Shown piece by piece: positions 1 through 5,213 of a DNA stretch of 10,935 nucleotides; position 1 is the stretch's first letter, and every line of letters starts with the position of its first letter. The notes under the pieces were generated by a model. That model did not search any database, was not told the DNA's origin, and was given only the letters and a program-made list of their open reading frames with translations. The stretch comes from Saprospiraceae bacterium UBA6168 (lineage in GTDB: Bacteria > Bacteroidota > Bacteroidia > Chitinophagales > Saprospiraceae), in NCBI GenBank assembly GCA_002435785.1, contig DIUC01000004.1, forward strand, positions 46,662 through 57,596, read 5' to 3'. A program made the position numbers and the translations under genes.

Positions 1-49
1 CGGCACCAGATCCTAAGTCTGGCGCGTCTACCAATTTCGCCACACCCGC
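1..49 (-). tRNA. tRNA-Leu(UAG), 5' part only
   Basis: Read on the minus strand, the segment gives the acceptor 5' strand GCGGGTG, a D-arm with AAATTGGTAGACGCG typical of leucine tRNAs, and an anticodon stem CCAGA/TCTGG closing the loop CTTAGGA. The anticodon is therefore UAG (leucine, CUN codons). The sequence continues with TGCCG, the start of the long variable arm of a class II tRNA, and is then cut by the window edge, so the variable arm, T-arm and 3' acceptor strand are not visible. It is transcribed away from pdhC; the only candidate promoter is the TATATTTG box about 50 bases upstream. Confidence 0.93.
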
Positions 50-99
50 AATCTGTTGATAATCAATTCAATACATTATGCCTTCTGGCAAAAGCGGCG

Positions 100-107
100 C
101 AAATATA
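100..107 (-). promoter_or_regulatory. Candidate -7 box of the tRNA-Leu promoter
   Basis: On the minus strand this reads TATATTTG, a perfect match to the Bacteroidota -7 consensus TAnnTTTG. It is followed by CGCCGCTTTTGCC, very similar to what follows the -7 box of the tRNA-Val promoter near the other end of the window. No clear TTTG/TTG -33 element lies at the expected spacing of about 19-23 bases. The predicted start site leaves a leader of roughly 40 bases before the mature tRNA. Confidence 0.55.
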
Positions 108-140
108 AACAGGTTTTCGGTAAATTGGGGTTTGCACCTC

Positions 141-189
141 CCAAAATGAAAAAAGTCTCCGAGCCAAAGTTGTCAAGGCTCGGAGACTT
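141..189 (-). terminator. Intrinsic terminator of pdhC
   Basis: A perfect 13-bp inverted repeat (153-165 AAGTCTCCGAGCC with 177-189 GGCTCGGAGACTT) encloses an 11-base loop. Read in the pdhC direction, the stem is followed directly by the T-rich tract TTTTCATTTTGG (152 down to 141). It begins 24 bases past the pdhC stop codon and is oriented to end that transcript. It should also keep pdhC transcription out of the tRNA-Leu gene. Confidence 0.9.
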
Positions 190-212
190 CCGCGTCACTT
201 GCTTGTTCTCGG

Positions 213-1502
213 TCACACCAACAACCGCATCGGCTCCTCCAAAATCCCTTTCAGGGTTTGCAGGAACTCAGAGCCAGTGGCTCCGTCCACCACCCGGTGG
301 TCGCAGGAGAGCGTCACCTTCATCATGTTGCCAACCACGATTTCGCCGCCCTTCACGATGGGCTTTTGGATGATGGCTCCTACGGCGAGGATGCAAGCGT
401 CCGGCGGGTTGATGATGCCCGTGAACTCCTCGATACCGAACATGCCGAGGTTGGAAATGGTGAAAGTGTTGCCGCTCATTTCGTCCGGTTGCAGCTTTTT
501 ATTGCGGGCCTTTTCCGCCATCACCTTCACCTCTTGGTTGATGGCCGACAGCGATTTCAGGTCCGCATTCTTCACCACCGGTACCAATAGGCCATCTTCC
601 ACGGCCACTGCTACCCCGATGTGTATATAATTATTGTAGCGGATTTTGTCGCCGAGCCAAGAGGAGTTCACCGCTGGGTGCTTGCGCAATGCCACGGCAG
701 CCGCTTTTATCACGATGTCGTTGAAAGAAAGCTTGACAGGGGCGGCCAGTTCATTGAGCTTGGGGCGCAGTTCCACGGCCTTGTCCATGTTGATTTCCAT
801 GGTCAAGTAAAAGTGGGGCGCACCGTTTTTGCTCTCTGTCAGCCTACGGGCGATGGCCTTGCGCATCATGCTCACCGGCTTTTCTTCAAAGGTTTCGCCT
901 ACGGCAAAGTTGGTCGAAGGAGCTGTTGTTGCGGGGGCAGAATCTTCAGCAGGTTCAGTGGTTGGCGCAGCGCCTTTGTTGTCCATCACGGCCTCCACGT
1001 CGCGGCGCACGATGCGGCCACCGTCGCCGGAGCCCTGCACCGCTGCTATGTCAATGCCTGCCTCTTTCGCAATGCTTTTTGCCAGCGGCGATGCCTTGAC
1101 ACGTCCACCGCCGCCGGTAGGGGCAGGTGTTGGAGCGGAGGCTGGCGCAACTTCGGCCACAGGTTCTGGCTCACCGGCTGGGGCCGATGGTTCGGCGGGT
1201 TTGGCTTGACCGTTGGCAGTTGCTTTTGGTGTACTACCGCCGCCAATTTGCGATTTCCAGTCTTCACCGGGCTTGCCGATGACGGCGATAAGCCCTTCGA
1301 CCGGCACCACACCTTCTTTTATGGCAACATGGAGCAAGGTGCCTTCCCACAAGCTTTCAAAGTCCATGGTGGCCTTGTCGGTCTCTATCTCGGCCAACAG
1401 GTCGCCGGGCGATACCTTGTCGCCTTCTTTTTTGTGCCATGCCACGATGTTTCCTTCTATCATCGTGTCGCTCATGCGGGGCATTTTGATAATTTCTGCC
1501 AT
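213..1502 (-). CDS. pdhC: Pyruvate dehydrogenase complex E2, dihydrolipoyllysine acetyltransferase
   Basis: This 429-residue protein is the core acyltransferase of the pyruvate dehydrogenase complex; it moves the acetyl group from E1 on a swinging lipoyl arm to coenzyme A in the cytoplasm. Residues 1-80 form a single lipoyl domain with the motif ETDKATMDFES, where Lys43 is the lipoylation site. A flexible Ala/Pro/Gly linker (about 85-133) leads to a peripheral subunit-binding domain at about 134-171 (ASPLAKSIAKEAGID through GGRIVRRDV). A second linker precedes the catalytic domain (about 205-429), which ends with the active-site motif DHRVVDG at 401-407 (His402, Asp406). The length fits a one-lipoyl-domain E2. 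The start gives the usual E2 beginning MAEIIKMPRMSDTM. Other 2-oxo-acid E2 proteins (branched-chain, 2-oxoglutarate) are possible, but the N-terminus and linker fit the PDH type best. E1 and E3 genes are not in view; the gene is monocistronic here. Confidence 0.93.
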   Translation of the reverse strand: MAEIIKMPRMSDTMIEGNIVAWHKKEGDKVSPGDLLAEIETDKATMDFESLWEGTLLHVAIKEGVVPVEGLIAVIGKPGEDWKSQIGGGSTPKATANGQAKPAEPSAPAGEPEPVAEVAPASAPTPAPTGGGGRVKASPLAKSIAKEAGIDIAAVQGSGDGGRIVRRDVEAVMDNKGAAPTTEPAEDSAPATTAPSTNFAVGETFEEKPVSMMRKAIARRLTESKNGAPHFYLTMEINMDKAVELRPKLNELAAPVKLSFNDIVIKAAAVALRKHPAVNSSWLGDKIRYNNYIHIGVAVAVEDGLLVPVVKNADLKSLSAINQEVKVMAEKARNKKLQPDEMSGNTFTISNLGMFGIEEFTGIINPPDACILAVGAIIQKPIVKGGEIVVGNMMKVTLSCDHRVVDGATGSEFLQTLKGILEEPMRLLV

Positions 1503-1520
1503 TCTTCTTTGATAAATTTC

Positions 1521-1549
1521 GAGTTGTGAGTTAGGTTCCCTTGCGGGAA
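1521..1549. repeat. Heptamer pair plus small palindrome in the pdhC leader
   Basis: Two tandem heptamers, GAGTTGT (1521-1527) and GAGTTAG (1528-1534), are followed by the palindrome TTCCC-TTGC-GGGAA (1536-1549) and then TGACA. Both resemble short dispersed repeats: 7-base tandem units of this kind, and the GTCATTCCCGC-type palindromes common in many bacterial genomes. They lie in the 5' untranslated region of pdhC, 18-50 bases upstream of its ATG, and could fold in its mRNA. That these are dispersed repeats is an inference from pattern; copy number elsewhere cannot be seen here. Confidence 0.4.
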
Positions 1550-1586
1550 TGACAAGTTGTTGAAGTAAAACTTCGCAAAAATGGGA

Positions 1587-1594
1587 TAATTTCG
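1587..1594 (+). promoter_or_regulatory. Weak candidate -7 box upstream of recR
   Basis: TAATTTCG differs from the Bacteroidota -7 consensus TAnnTTTG at one position (C for T). It is the best plus-strand match between pdhC and recR and would give a leader of about 100 bases. A TTG lies upstream, but at 24 bases the gap is longer than usual. Since the next three genes overlap recR end to start, whatever promoter drives recR probably drives the whole unit. Confidence 0.25.
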
Positions 1595-1636
1595 CTTCTC
1601 AAAATGTAAATCGCTGCTTTTGGTTTTTAAAAGCGG

Positions 1637-1644
1637 CAAAAATA
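1637..1644 (-). promoter_or_regulatory. Candidate -7 box of the pdhC promoter
   Basis: On the minus strand this reads TATTTTTG, a full match to TAnnTTTG. It is followed by CCGCTTTT, echoing the CCGCTTT found downstream of both tRNA -7 boxes in this window. The predicted leader of pdhC mRNA is about 125 bases and contains a hairpin (GCTTTT/AAAAGC at 1616-1634) and the heptamer/palindrome repeat. No clear -33 TTG is seen. Confidence 0.45.
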
Positions 1645-1646
1645 TC

Positions 1647-1694
1647 ATGGAGTGGCTGAAGATTCGTGGGTTTTGGACGGCCATTTCGCATTGA
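1647..1694 (+). CDS. Possible 15-codon leader peptide before recR
   Basis: An ATG at 1647 opens a short frame encoding MEWLKIRGFWTAISH that stops with TGA at 1692-1694, 6 bases before the recR ATG. It is in a different frame from recR. The position would suit translational coupling, which is plausible because recR has no convincing Shine-Dalgarno sequence. It also overlaps the upstream part of the proposed divergent pdhC promoter. Such short frames arise by chance, so this is tentative. Confidence 0.15.
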   Translation: MEWLKIRGFWTAISH

Positions 1695-1700
1695 CAGAAC

Positions 1701-2330
1701 ATGAATTTTTCTTCAAAACTGATAGAACAATCCGTAGAGGCATTTGCCAGCCTGCCCGGCATCGGTCGGAAAACGGCCTTGCGCCTAACGCTGCACCTCG
1801 TCGGCAAGTCACCGGAAACCTCCGAGCAGTTCGCCGAGGCCATCACAAACATGCGGCGGCGCATCCAGCACTGCACCATCTGCCACAACCTGAGCGACGA
1901 GCCCATCTGCCAGGTCTGCGCCGACAAGCGCCGTGACCGCTCATTGGTCTGCGTGGTGGAAAGCATCCGGGACGTGATGGCCATCGAGGACACCTCGCAG
2001 TACCGGGGCCTGTACCATGTGCTCGGTGGCCTCATCAACCCATTGGAGGGTATCGGTCCCGGCGAGCTGACCATTGACTCGCTGCTGCACCGGGTAGCAT
2101 CACAGAAGGCAACCGATGGCGAAATCCGGGAAATCATCCTCGCCATCAGTCCCACCATCGAGGGCGACACGACGATGTTCTATATCACCAAAAAGCTGAA
2201 GGACAGCCCCGTGAGCGTGAGCAGCATCGCCCGTGGCGTGAGCTTCGGCGGCGAGCTGGAATATGCGGACGAGGTGACGCTGGGGCGGAGCATCGTGGCG
2301 AGGGTGCCGTATAGACTTAATAATGACTGA
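1701..2330 (+). CDS. recR: Recombination mediator protein RecR
   Basis: A 209-residue protein of the usual RecR length. With RecO (and RecF) it helps load RecA onto SSB-coated single-stranded DNA in gap repair and forms a ring-like clamp on DNA. Visible domains in order: a helix-hairpin-helix with SLPGIGRKTA at 17-26; a four-cysteine zinc finger C58-x2-C61-x8-C70-x2-C73; a TOPRIM domain beginning at about 81 with the conserved glutamate in VVES (Glu87) and including the segment AISPTIEGDTT; and a C-terminal motif ending GRSIVARVPY. The ATG at 1701 gives the typical start with a short helix before the HhH; the upstream SD is weak, as is normal in this phylum. The TGA overlaps the next ATG by one base (TGATG), so the nucleotidyltransferase gene is probably translated by re-initiation. 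Confidence 0.96.
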   Translation: MNFSSKLIEQSVEAFASLPGIGRKTALRLTLHLVGKSPETSEQFAEAITNMRRRIQHCTICHNLSDEPICQVCADKRRDRSLVCVVESIRDVMAIEDTSQYRGLYHVLGGLINPLEGIGPGELTIDSLLHRVASQKATDGEIREIILAISPTIEGDTTMFYITKKLKDSPVSVSSIARGVSFGGELEYADEVTLGRSIVARVPYRLNND

Positions 2331-2662
2331 TGCTGCAACCTGCTGAACAACAAGCGCTTATCGCCGATTTCAAGGCGGCTGTCACCAAGCTGTATGGTGA
2401 CAGGCTGGCCAAGGTCATCCTCTACGGAAGCTATGCACGGGGGGATGCGCACGAGGAGTCGGACGTGGATTTTTTGGTGGTGCTGAAGGACAAGGAGGTG
2501 AAGCCCTTGTCCGAGATTTTCAGGATGAGCGAAGTAGTACATCCAATTATATTACAGCATAATATTGATATTTCATTTCAGCCTTTTTCGCTAAACAAGT
2601 TTATGAATGAAAAATCCGCCTTCTTGCATTGGGTTAGGAAGGAGGGAAAAGAAATTGCATGA
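2330..2662 (+). CDS. mntA: Minimal nucleotidyltransferase, MntA-type antitoxin
   Basis: A 110-residue stand-alone nucleotidyltransferase of the DNA polymerase beta superfamily. The signature GSYARGDAHEESDVDFLV (33-50) is the GS-x10-DxD motif, with metal-binding Asp45 and Asp47; Asp80 in NIDISF is the likely third carboxylate. All key residues are present, so it should be catalytically active. In studied MNT-HEPN pairs the MNT protein neutralises the HEPN RNase by transferring AMP to a tyrosine; a similar role here is inference. It overlaps recR by 1 base and the HEPN gene by 4 (ATGA). The base composition is odd: GC is about 63% over 2401-2460, 50% over 2461-2520 and 30% over 2521-2580, so the break falls inside this gene, after the catalytic motif. 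The symbol is by family analogy. Confidence 0.85.
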   Translation: MLQPAEQQALIADFKAAVTKLYGDRLAKVILYGSYARGDAHEESDVDFLVVLKDKEVKPLSEIFRMSEVVHPIILQHNIDISFQPFSLNKFMNEKSAFLHWVRKEGKEIA

Positions 2663-3045
2663 AAGAAGAAATCACAAAATGCCTCCTAAAAGCTGAGCGA
2701 AGCTTGAGCGATGCCCGGTACTTGCTTGATGACCAACGGCTAAGTGCGGCTATTAATAGGGCATATTATGCAATGTTCAACGCCGTTTTGGCAGCACTTT
2801 TCACCCAAGATATTTTTACAAAATCACATACAGGGGCACACAGTAAATTCAGGGAATTGTTTATAAAAACCCAACAATTACCTTCAGACCTTAGCCTTTC
2901 ACTGTCCACAGTTTTTGACCTGCGGCAAAGAGCAGATTATGAATACGATGAGGTCGAACAAGTTGAAATAGCAGAAAAAGCGATTGATGTAGCGGAAGGG
3001 TTTGTTCGAGCGATTCAAGCCTTTCTCGCCAGCCAAGACCACTAA
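2659..3045 (+). CDS. HEPN-domain protein, HepT-like partner of the nucleotidyltransferase
   Basis: A 128-residue, all-helical protein of the HEPN family (the PF05168/COG1895 type), recognised by AAINRAYYAMFNAV (30-43), the SHTGAHSKFRELFIKT segment (56-71) and the late motif LRQRADYEYDE (88-98). Its place directly behind the nucleotidyltransferase, with an ATGA overlap, is the classic MNT-HEPN toxin-antitoxin arrangement, in which HEPN would be an RNase toxin. The canonical HEPN RNase motif R-x4-6-H is not visible: Arg89 is followed by ADYEY and no histidine. Toxicity, if any, may use another residue set, or the protein may be a non-toxic partner; Tyr94 or Tyr96 could be a modification target. 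The gene is AT-rich relative to its neighbours (about 38% GC over 2761-2820), suggesting acquisition. The TAA overlaps the next ATG (TAATG). Confidence 0.8.
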   Translation: MKEEITKCLLKAERSLSDARYLLDDQRLSAAINRAYYAMFNAVLAALFTQDIFTKSHTGAHSKFRELFIKTQQLPSDLSLSLSTVFDLRQRADYEYDEVEQVEIAEKAIDVAEGFVRAIQAFLASQDH

Positions 3046-5081
3046 TGCTCACCACCATCATCGTCAACTACAACGTCCGCCACTTCTTGGAGCAATGCCT
3101 CCTGAGTGTCCGAAAAGCTTCCCCCCCCTCCTTGCAGGAGGGGGGCGGGGGTGAGGTATGGGTCGTTGACAATGCCTCCTCCGACGATTCCGTGCAGATG
3201 GTGCGCACCCATTTCCCCGAAGTAAAACTCATCGCCAATCAGCAGAATACAGGCTTTGCGGTAGCCAACAACCAAGCAATTCGGGAATCCGCAATCCGCA
3301 ATCCGCAATCCGATTACGTGCTTTTACTGAACCCCGACACGGTGGTGCAAGAAGACACGCTGACCAAGTGCGTCGCCTTCATGGAGGCGCACCCCGAAGC
3401 GGGCGGGTTGGGCGTGAAGATGATAGACGGCAGTGGCCAGTTCCTACCAGAGAGCAAGCGGGGCTTCACTACGCCGTGGGTGGCCTTTTGCAAAACGTTC
3501 GGACTGTCGGCCATTTTCCCGAAATCAAGGTTGTTCGGGCGCTACCACCTCGGCTTCTTGGACAAGGACGAAACCCACGAGGTGGACGTACTCGCTGGGG
3601 CGTTCATGCTGCTGCGCCGCTCCGTTTTGGACAAAATCGGCCTGCTCGACGAGGCGTTTTTCATGTACGGCGAGGACATTGACCTGAGCTACCGCATCGT
3701 GCAGGCGGGCTACAAAAACTACTATTTCGCCGACACCACCATCATCCACTACAAGGGCGAAAGCACGAAAAAGGGCAGCTTGAACTACGTCCGCACGTTT
3801 TACCAAGCTATGATAATCTTCGCCCGGAAGCACTTTCAGGGGCGGCAGGCCACGCTATTCGTCGCCATGATTTATGGTGCAATATGGCTGCGGGCGGGCA
3901 TGACGCTGCTCGGCAATTTTTTCAAAAAAAGCCAACTGCCCATCCTCGATGCCTTGCTGATGTTCGGGGGGATATGGGGCTGCAAGGTCTTCTGGGCGAA
4001 CTACTTCTACCACGACCCCTATTGGTTCAAGCATAGTTTCATGCAGTTCAACGCGCCGTTCTACACGCTCGTCTGGCTGGCGGCGCTATGGTTCAGTGGG
4101 GGGTATGACGACCCCTCCAACCTCCGCCGCCTGACTCGTGGGCTACTGCTCGGCACGGTGGTCATTTCGGCGGTGTACGGGTTTTTGCCCCAAGAATTGC
4201 GGCCATCGAGGGCGGTGATTTTGCTGGCTACGGTGTGGTCCATGCTGGCACTGACGGCGCTGCGCTTCGTTTTTCATTTTTTCAAAACAGGCAACCTGAG
4301 CGTGGGCCGCTCCCGCCCAGCTAACCTCGCCATCGTGGGGTCAGCGGAGGAAACGGTGCGGGTGCAGGAGCTGCTGCGACGGGTGGGGGTGGAGAAGAAT
4401 TATATCGGAAGGATAGAACCGGTTGGGATTTACGATTTACGACTGACGACTGACGACTGTTTGGGGGCAGCGGACAACTTGGATGAGATAGCGGAGCTGT
4501 ACCATCTGGACGAAATCATTTTTTGCCTCAAAGACATAACTGCCTCACAGACAATCGGTTGGATGGAGCGACTCGGCCCCCGCATCGAGTACCGGACCGT
4601 GCCGGAAGGCGGCCAGACCATCATCGGCAGCAGTTCGAAGGACGCTGCGGGAGAGCTATACACCACCGCCATCCGCTACCAAATCGCCAATCCGACGGCC
4701 CGACGAAGCAAGCGGCTGCTGGACTTGGGGCTGGCTTTTTTGTTCTTGATTTTGGCAGTTCCGCTTTTGTTTTTGGTGAAAAACGGCGGGGGATTCCTGC
4801 GGAATTTGGCGCAGGTTTTTCTTGGGAAAAAATCGTGGGTCGGGTATTCGAGTGGGCAGTGGGACTCTCCCAGCGTGACAAAAAGCAGTGGGCAGTCGGG
4901 GGCTGCGGAGGCGCAATTGCCAAGGCTAAAACCAGGCATTCTTTCTCCTTGTAATGCTTTTCGAGAAAAGCAACTCGACGAGGCCACTGCTCGTCGGCTC
5001 GACTTTTTTTATGCGAAGGATTATGAGATTTGGCGGGATTTGGCGGTGGTGCGAAAGAGGTGGCGAGAGTTGGGGGACTAA
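3045..5081 (+). CDS. GT2 glycosyltransferase fused to a degenerate sugar-transferase-like domain
   Basis: A 678-residue membrane protein probably acting at the inner membrane in polysaccharide or glycan assembly. Residues 1-250 are a family 2 glycosyltransferase of the rhamnosyltransferase (WbbL-like) type: IIVNYN (5-10), VVDNASSDDS (40-49), LLNPDT (94-99), VDVLAGAFMLLRR (180-192) and FFMYGEDIDLSYR (205-217). Hydrophobic helices follow at about 270-400, then a nucleotide-binding-like region (about 430-540) and the segment KRLLDLGLAFLFLILAVPL (about 555-573), as found at the start of undecaprenyl-phosphate sugar transferases. The catalytic Asp-Glu segment expected after that helix is absent: only about 20 residues separate it from KSWVGY (596-601), followed by LPRLKPGIL and a C-terminal helix. 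The start is fixed by the family N-terminus and by the TAATG overlap with the HEPN gene. Residues 26-37, 81-90, 461-472 and 603-619 are encoded by DNA repeats and look like inserted loops. The acceptor and sugar are unknown. Confidence 0.8.
   Translation: MLTTIIVNYNVRHFLEQCLLSVRKASPPSLQEGGGGEVWVVDNASSDDSVQMVRTHFPEVKLIANQQNTGFAVANNQAIRESAIRNPQSDYVLLLNPDTVVQEDTLTKCVAFMEAHPEAGGLGVKMIDGSGQFLPESKRGFTTPWVAFCKTFGLSAIFPKSRLFGRYHLGFLDKDETHEVDVLAGAFMLLRRSVLDKIGLLDEAFFMYGEDIDLSYRIVQAGYKNYYFADTTIIHYKGESTKKGSLNYVRTFYQAMIIFARKHFQGRQATLFVAMIYGAIWLRAGMTLLGNFFKKSQLPILDALLMFGGIWGCKVFWANYFYHDPYWFKHSFMQFNAPFYTLVWLAALWFSGGYDDPSNLRRLTRGLLLGTVVISAVYGFLPQELRPSRAVILLATVWSMLALTALRFVFHFFKTGNLSVGRSRPANLAIVGSAEETVRVQELLRRVGVEKNYIGRIEPVGIYDLRLTTDDCLGAADNLDEIAELYHLDEIIFCLKDITASQTIGWMERLGPRIEYRTVPEGGQTIIGSSSKDAAGELYTTAIRYQIANPTARRSKRLLDLGLAFLFLILAVPLLFLVKNGGGFLRNLAQVFLGKKSWVGYSSGQWDSPSVTKSSGQSGAAEAQLPRLKPGILSPCNAFREKQLDEATARRLDFFYAKDYEIWRDLAVVRKRWRELGD
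3121..3156. repeat. GC-rich palindromic repeat within the glycosyltransferase gene
   Basis: A perfect 10-bp inverted repeat, CCCCCCTCCT (3123-3132) and AGGAGGGGGG (3136-3145), encloses a 3-base loop and is followed by CGGGGGTGAGG. It resembles the REP-like palindromes that recur in many bacterial genomes. It is translated in frame as SPPSLQEGGGGE (residues 26-37), between the first helix and the VVDNASSD strand of the GT2 domain, where relatives usually have a short unrelated stretch. The dispersed nature is inferred from the form alone. Confidence 0.6.
3286..3312. repeat. Heptamer tandem repeat AATCCGC, about 3.9 copies, in frame
   Basis: Three full AATCCGC units (3286, 3293, 3300) and a partial fourth (3307-3312). 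It encodes most of ESAIRNPQSD (81-90), between NNQAIR and YVLLLNPDT of the GT2 domain. Family members usually have only a few residues (of the kind xAKGE) at this place, so the tract looks like a net insertion of several codons that kept the frame. Confidence 0.75.
4427..4460. repeat. Compound heptamer repeat GATTTAC/GACTGAC in frame
   Basis: Two GATTTAC units (4427-4440) run directly into two GACTGAC units (4441-4454) and a partial third (GACTGT, 4455-4460). The two unit types share GA..(G/T)AC and the same period of 7. It encodes GIYDLRLTTDDC (461-472), just before the NLDEIAELYHLDEIIFC region, at what is likely a surface loop. Confidence 0.75.
4851..4900. repeat. Two separated heptamer doublets of AGTGGGC type
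   Basis: AGTGGGC AGTGGGA at 4851-4864 and AGTGGGC AGTCGGG at 4887-4900, separated by 22 bases. They encode SSGQWDS and SSGQSGA-like stretches (residues 603-619), between the conserved-looking KSWVGY and LPRLKPGIL segments near the C-terminus. The low-complexity Ser/Gly/Gln product suggests an extended loop. Confidence 0.55.
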
Positions 5082-5167
5082 TTTTCCCAAAATGACTCCC
5101 AACCGCCACTCCTGCTCATTTTTCCCTTCACCACACCGCAGTCCCAGCATTTTCCCGTTTTAAATCC

Positions 5168-5175
5168 TACTTTTG
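5168..5175 (+). promoter_or_regulatory. Candidate -7 box for the secreted-protein gene
   Basis: TACTTTTG fits TAnnTTTG exactly and lies 38 bases upstream of the ATG, implying a leader of about 30 bases. It is in the 132-base gap after the glycosyltransferase gene. No convincing -33 TTG is seen at the expected distance. A weak GTTGGG/CCCAAC hairpin around the glycosyltransferase stop (about 5071-5104) lacks an adjacent T-run, so no terminator is called. Confidence 0.4.
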
Positions 5176-5213
5176 GAAGGCAATGACCGCTACCGCTAAA
5201 TTCGCTTCAAAAA

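Noticed and set aside
621..1529. A 302-codon plus-strand open frame opposite pdhC
   Set aside because: It lies wholly antisense to a convincing E2 gene, has a composition rich in Gly/Arg/Cys/His/Trp typical of a shadow frame, and shows no recognisable domain.
1472..2170. A 232-codon minus-strand frame spanning the pdhC start and recR
   Set aside because: Antisense to recR and overlapping the pdhC start; no domain signature, Met/Ser/Arg-rich shadow composition.
3286..3312. CRISPR-like tandem repeats
   Set aside because: Units of 7 bases without spacers inside a coding frame are not a CRISPR array; no such array was seen anywhere in the window.
4621..5109. Several overlapping minus-strand frames opposite the glycosyltransferase C-terminus
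   Set aside because: Proline/serine-rich shadow frames produced by the repeat-rich GC region; the plus-strand frame has family motifs on both sides.
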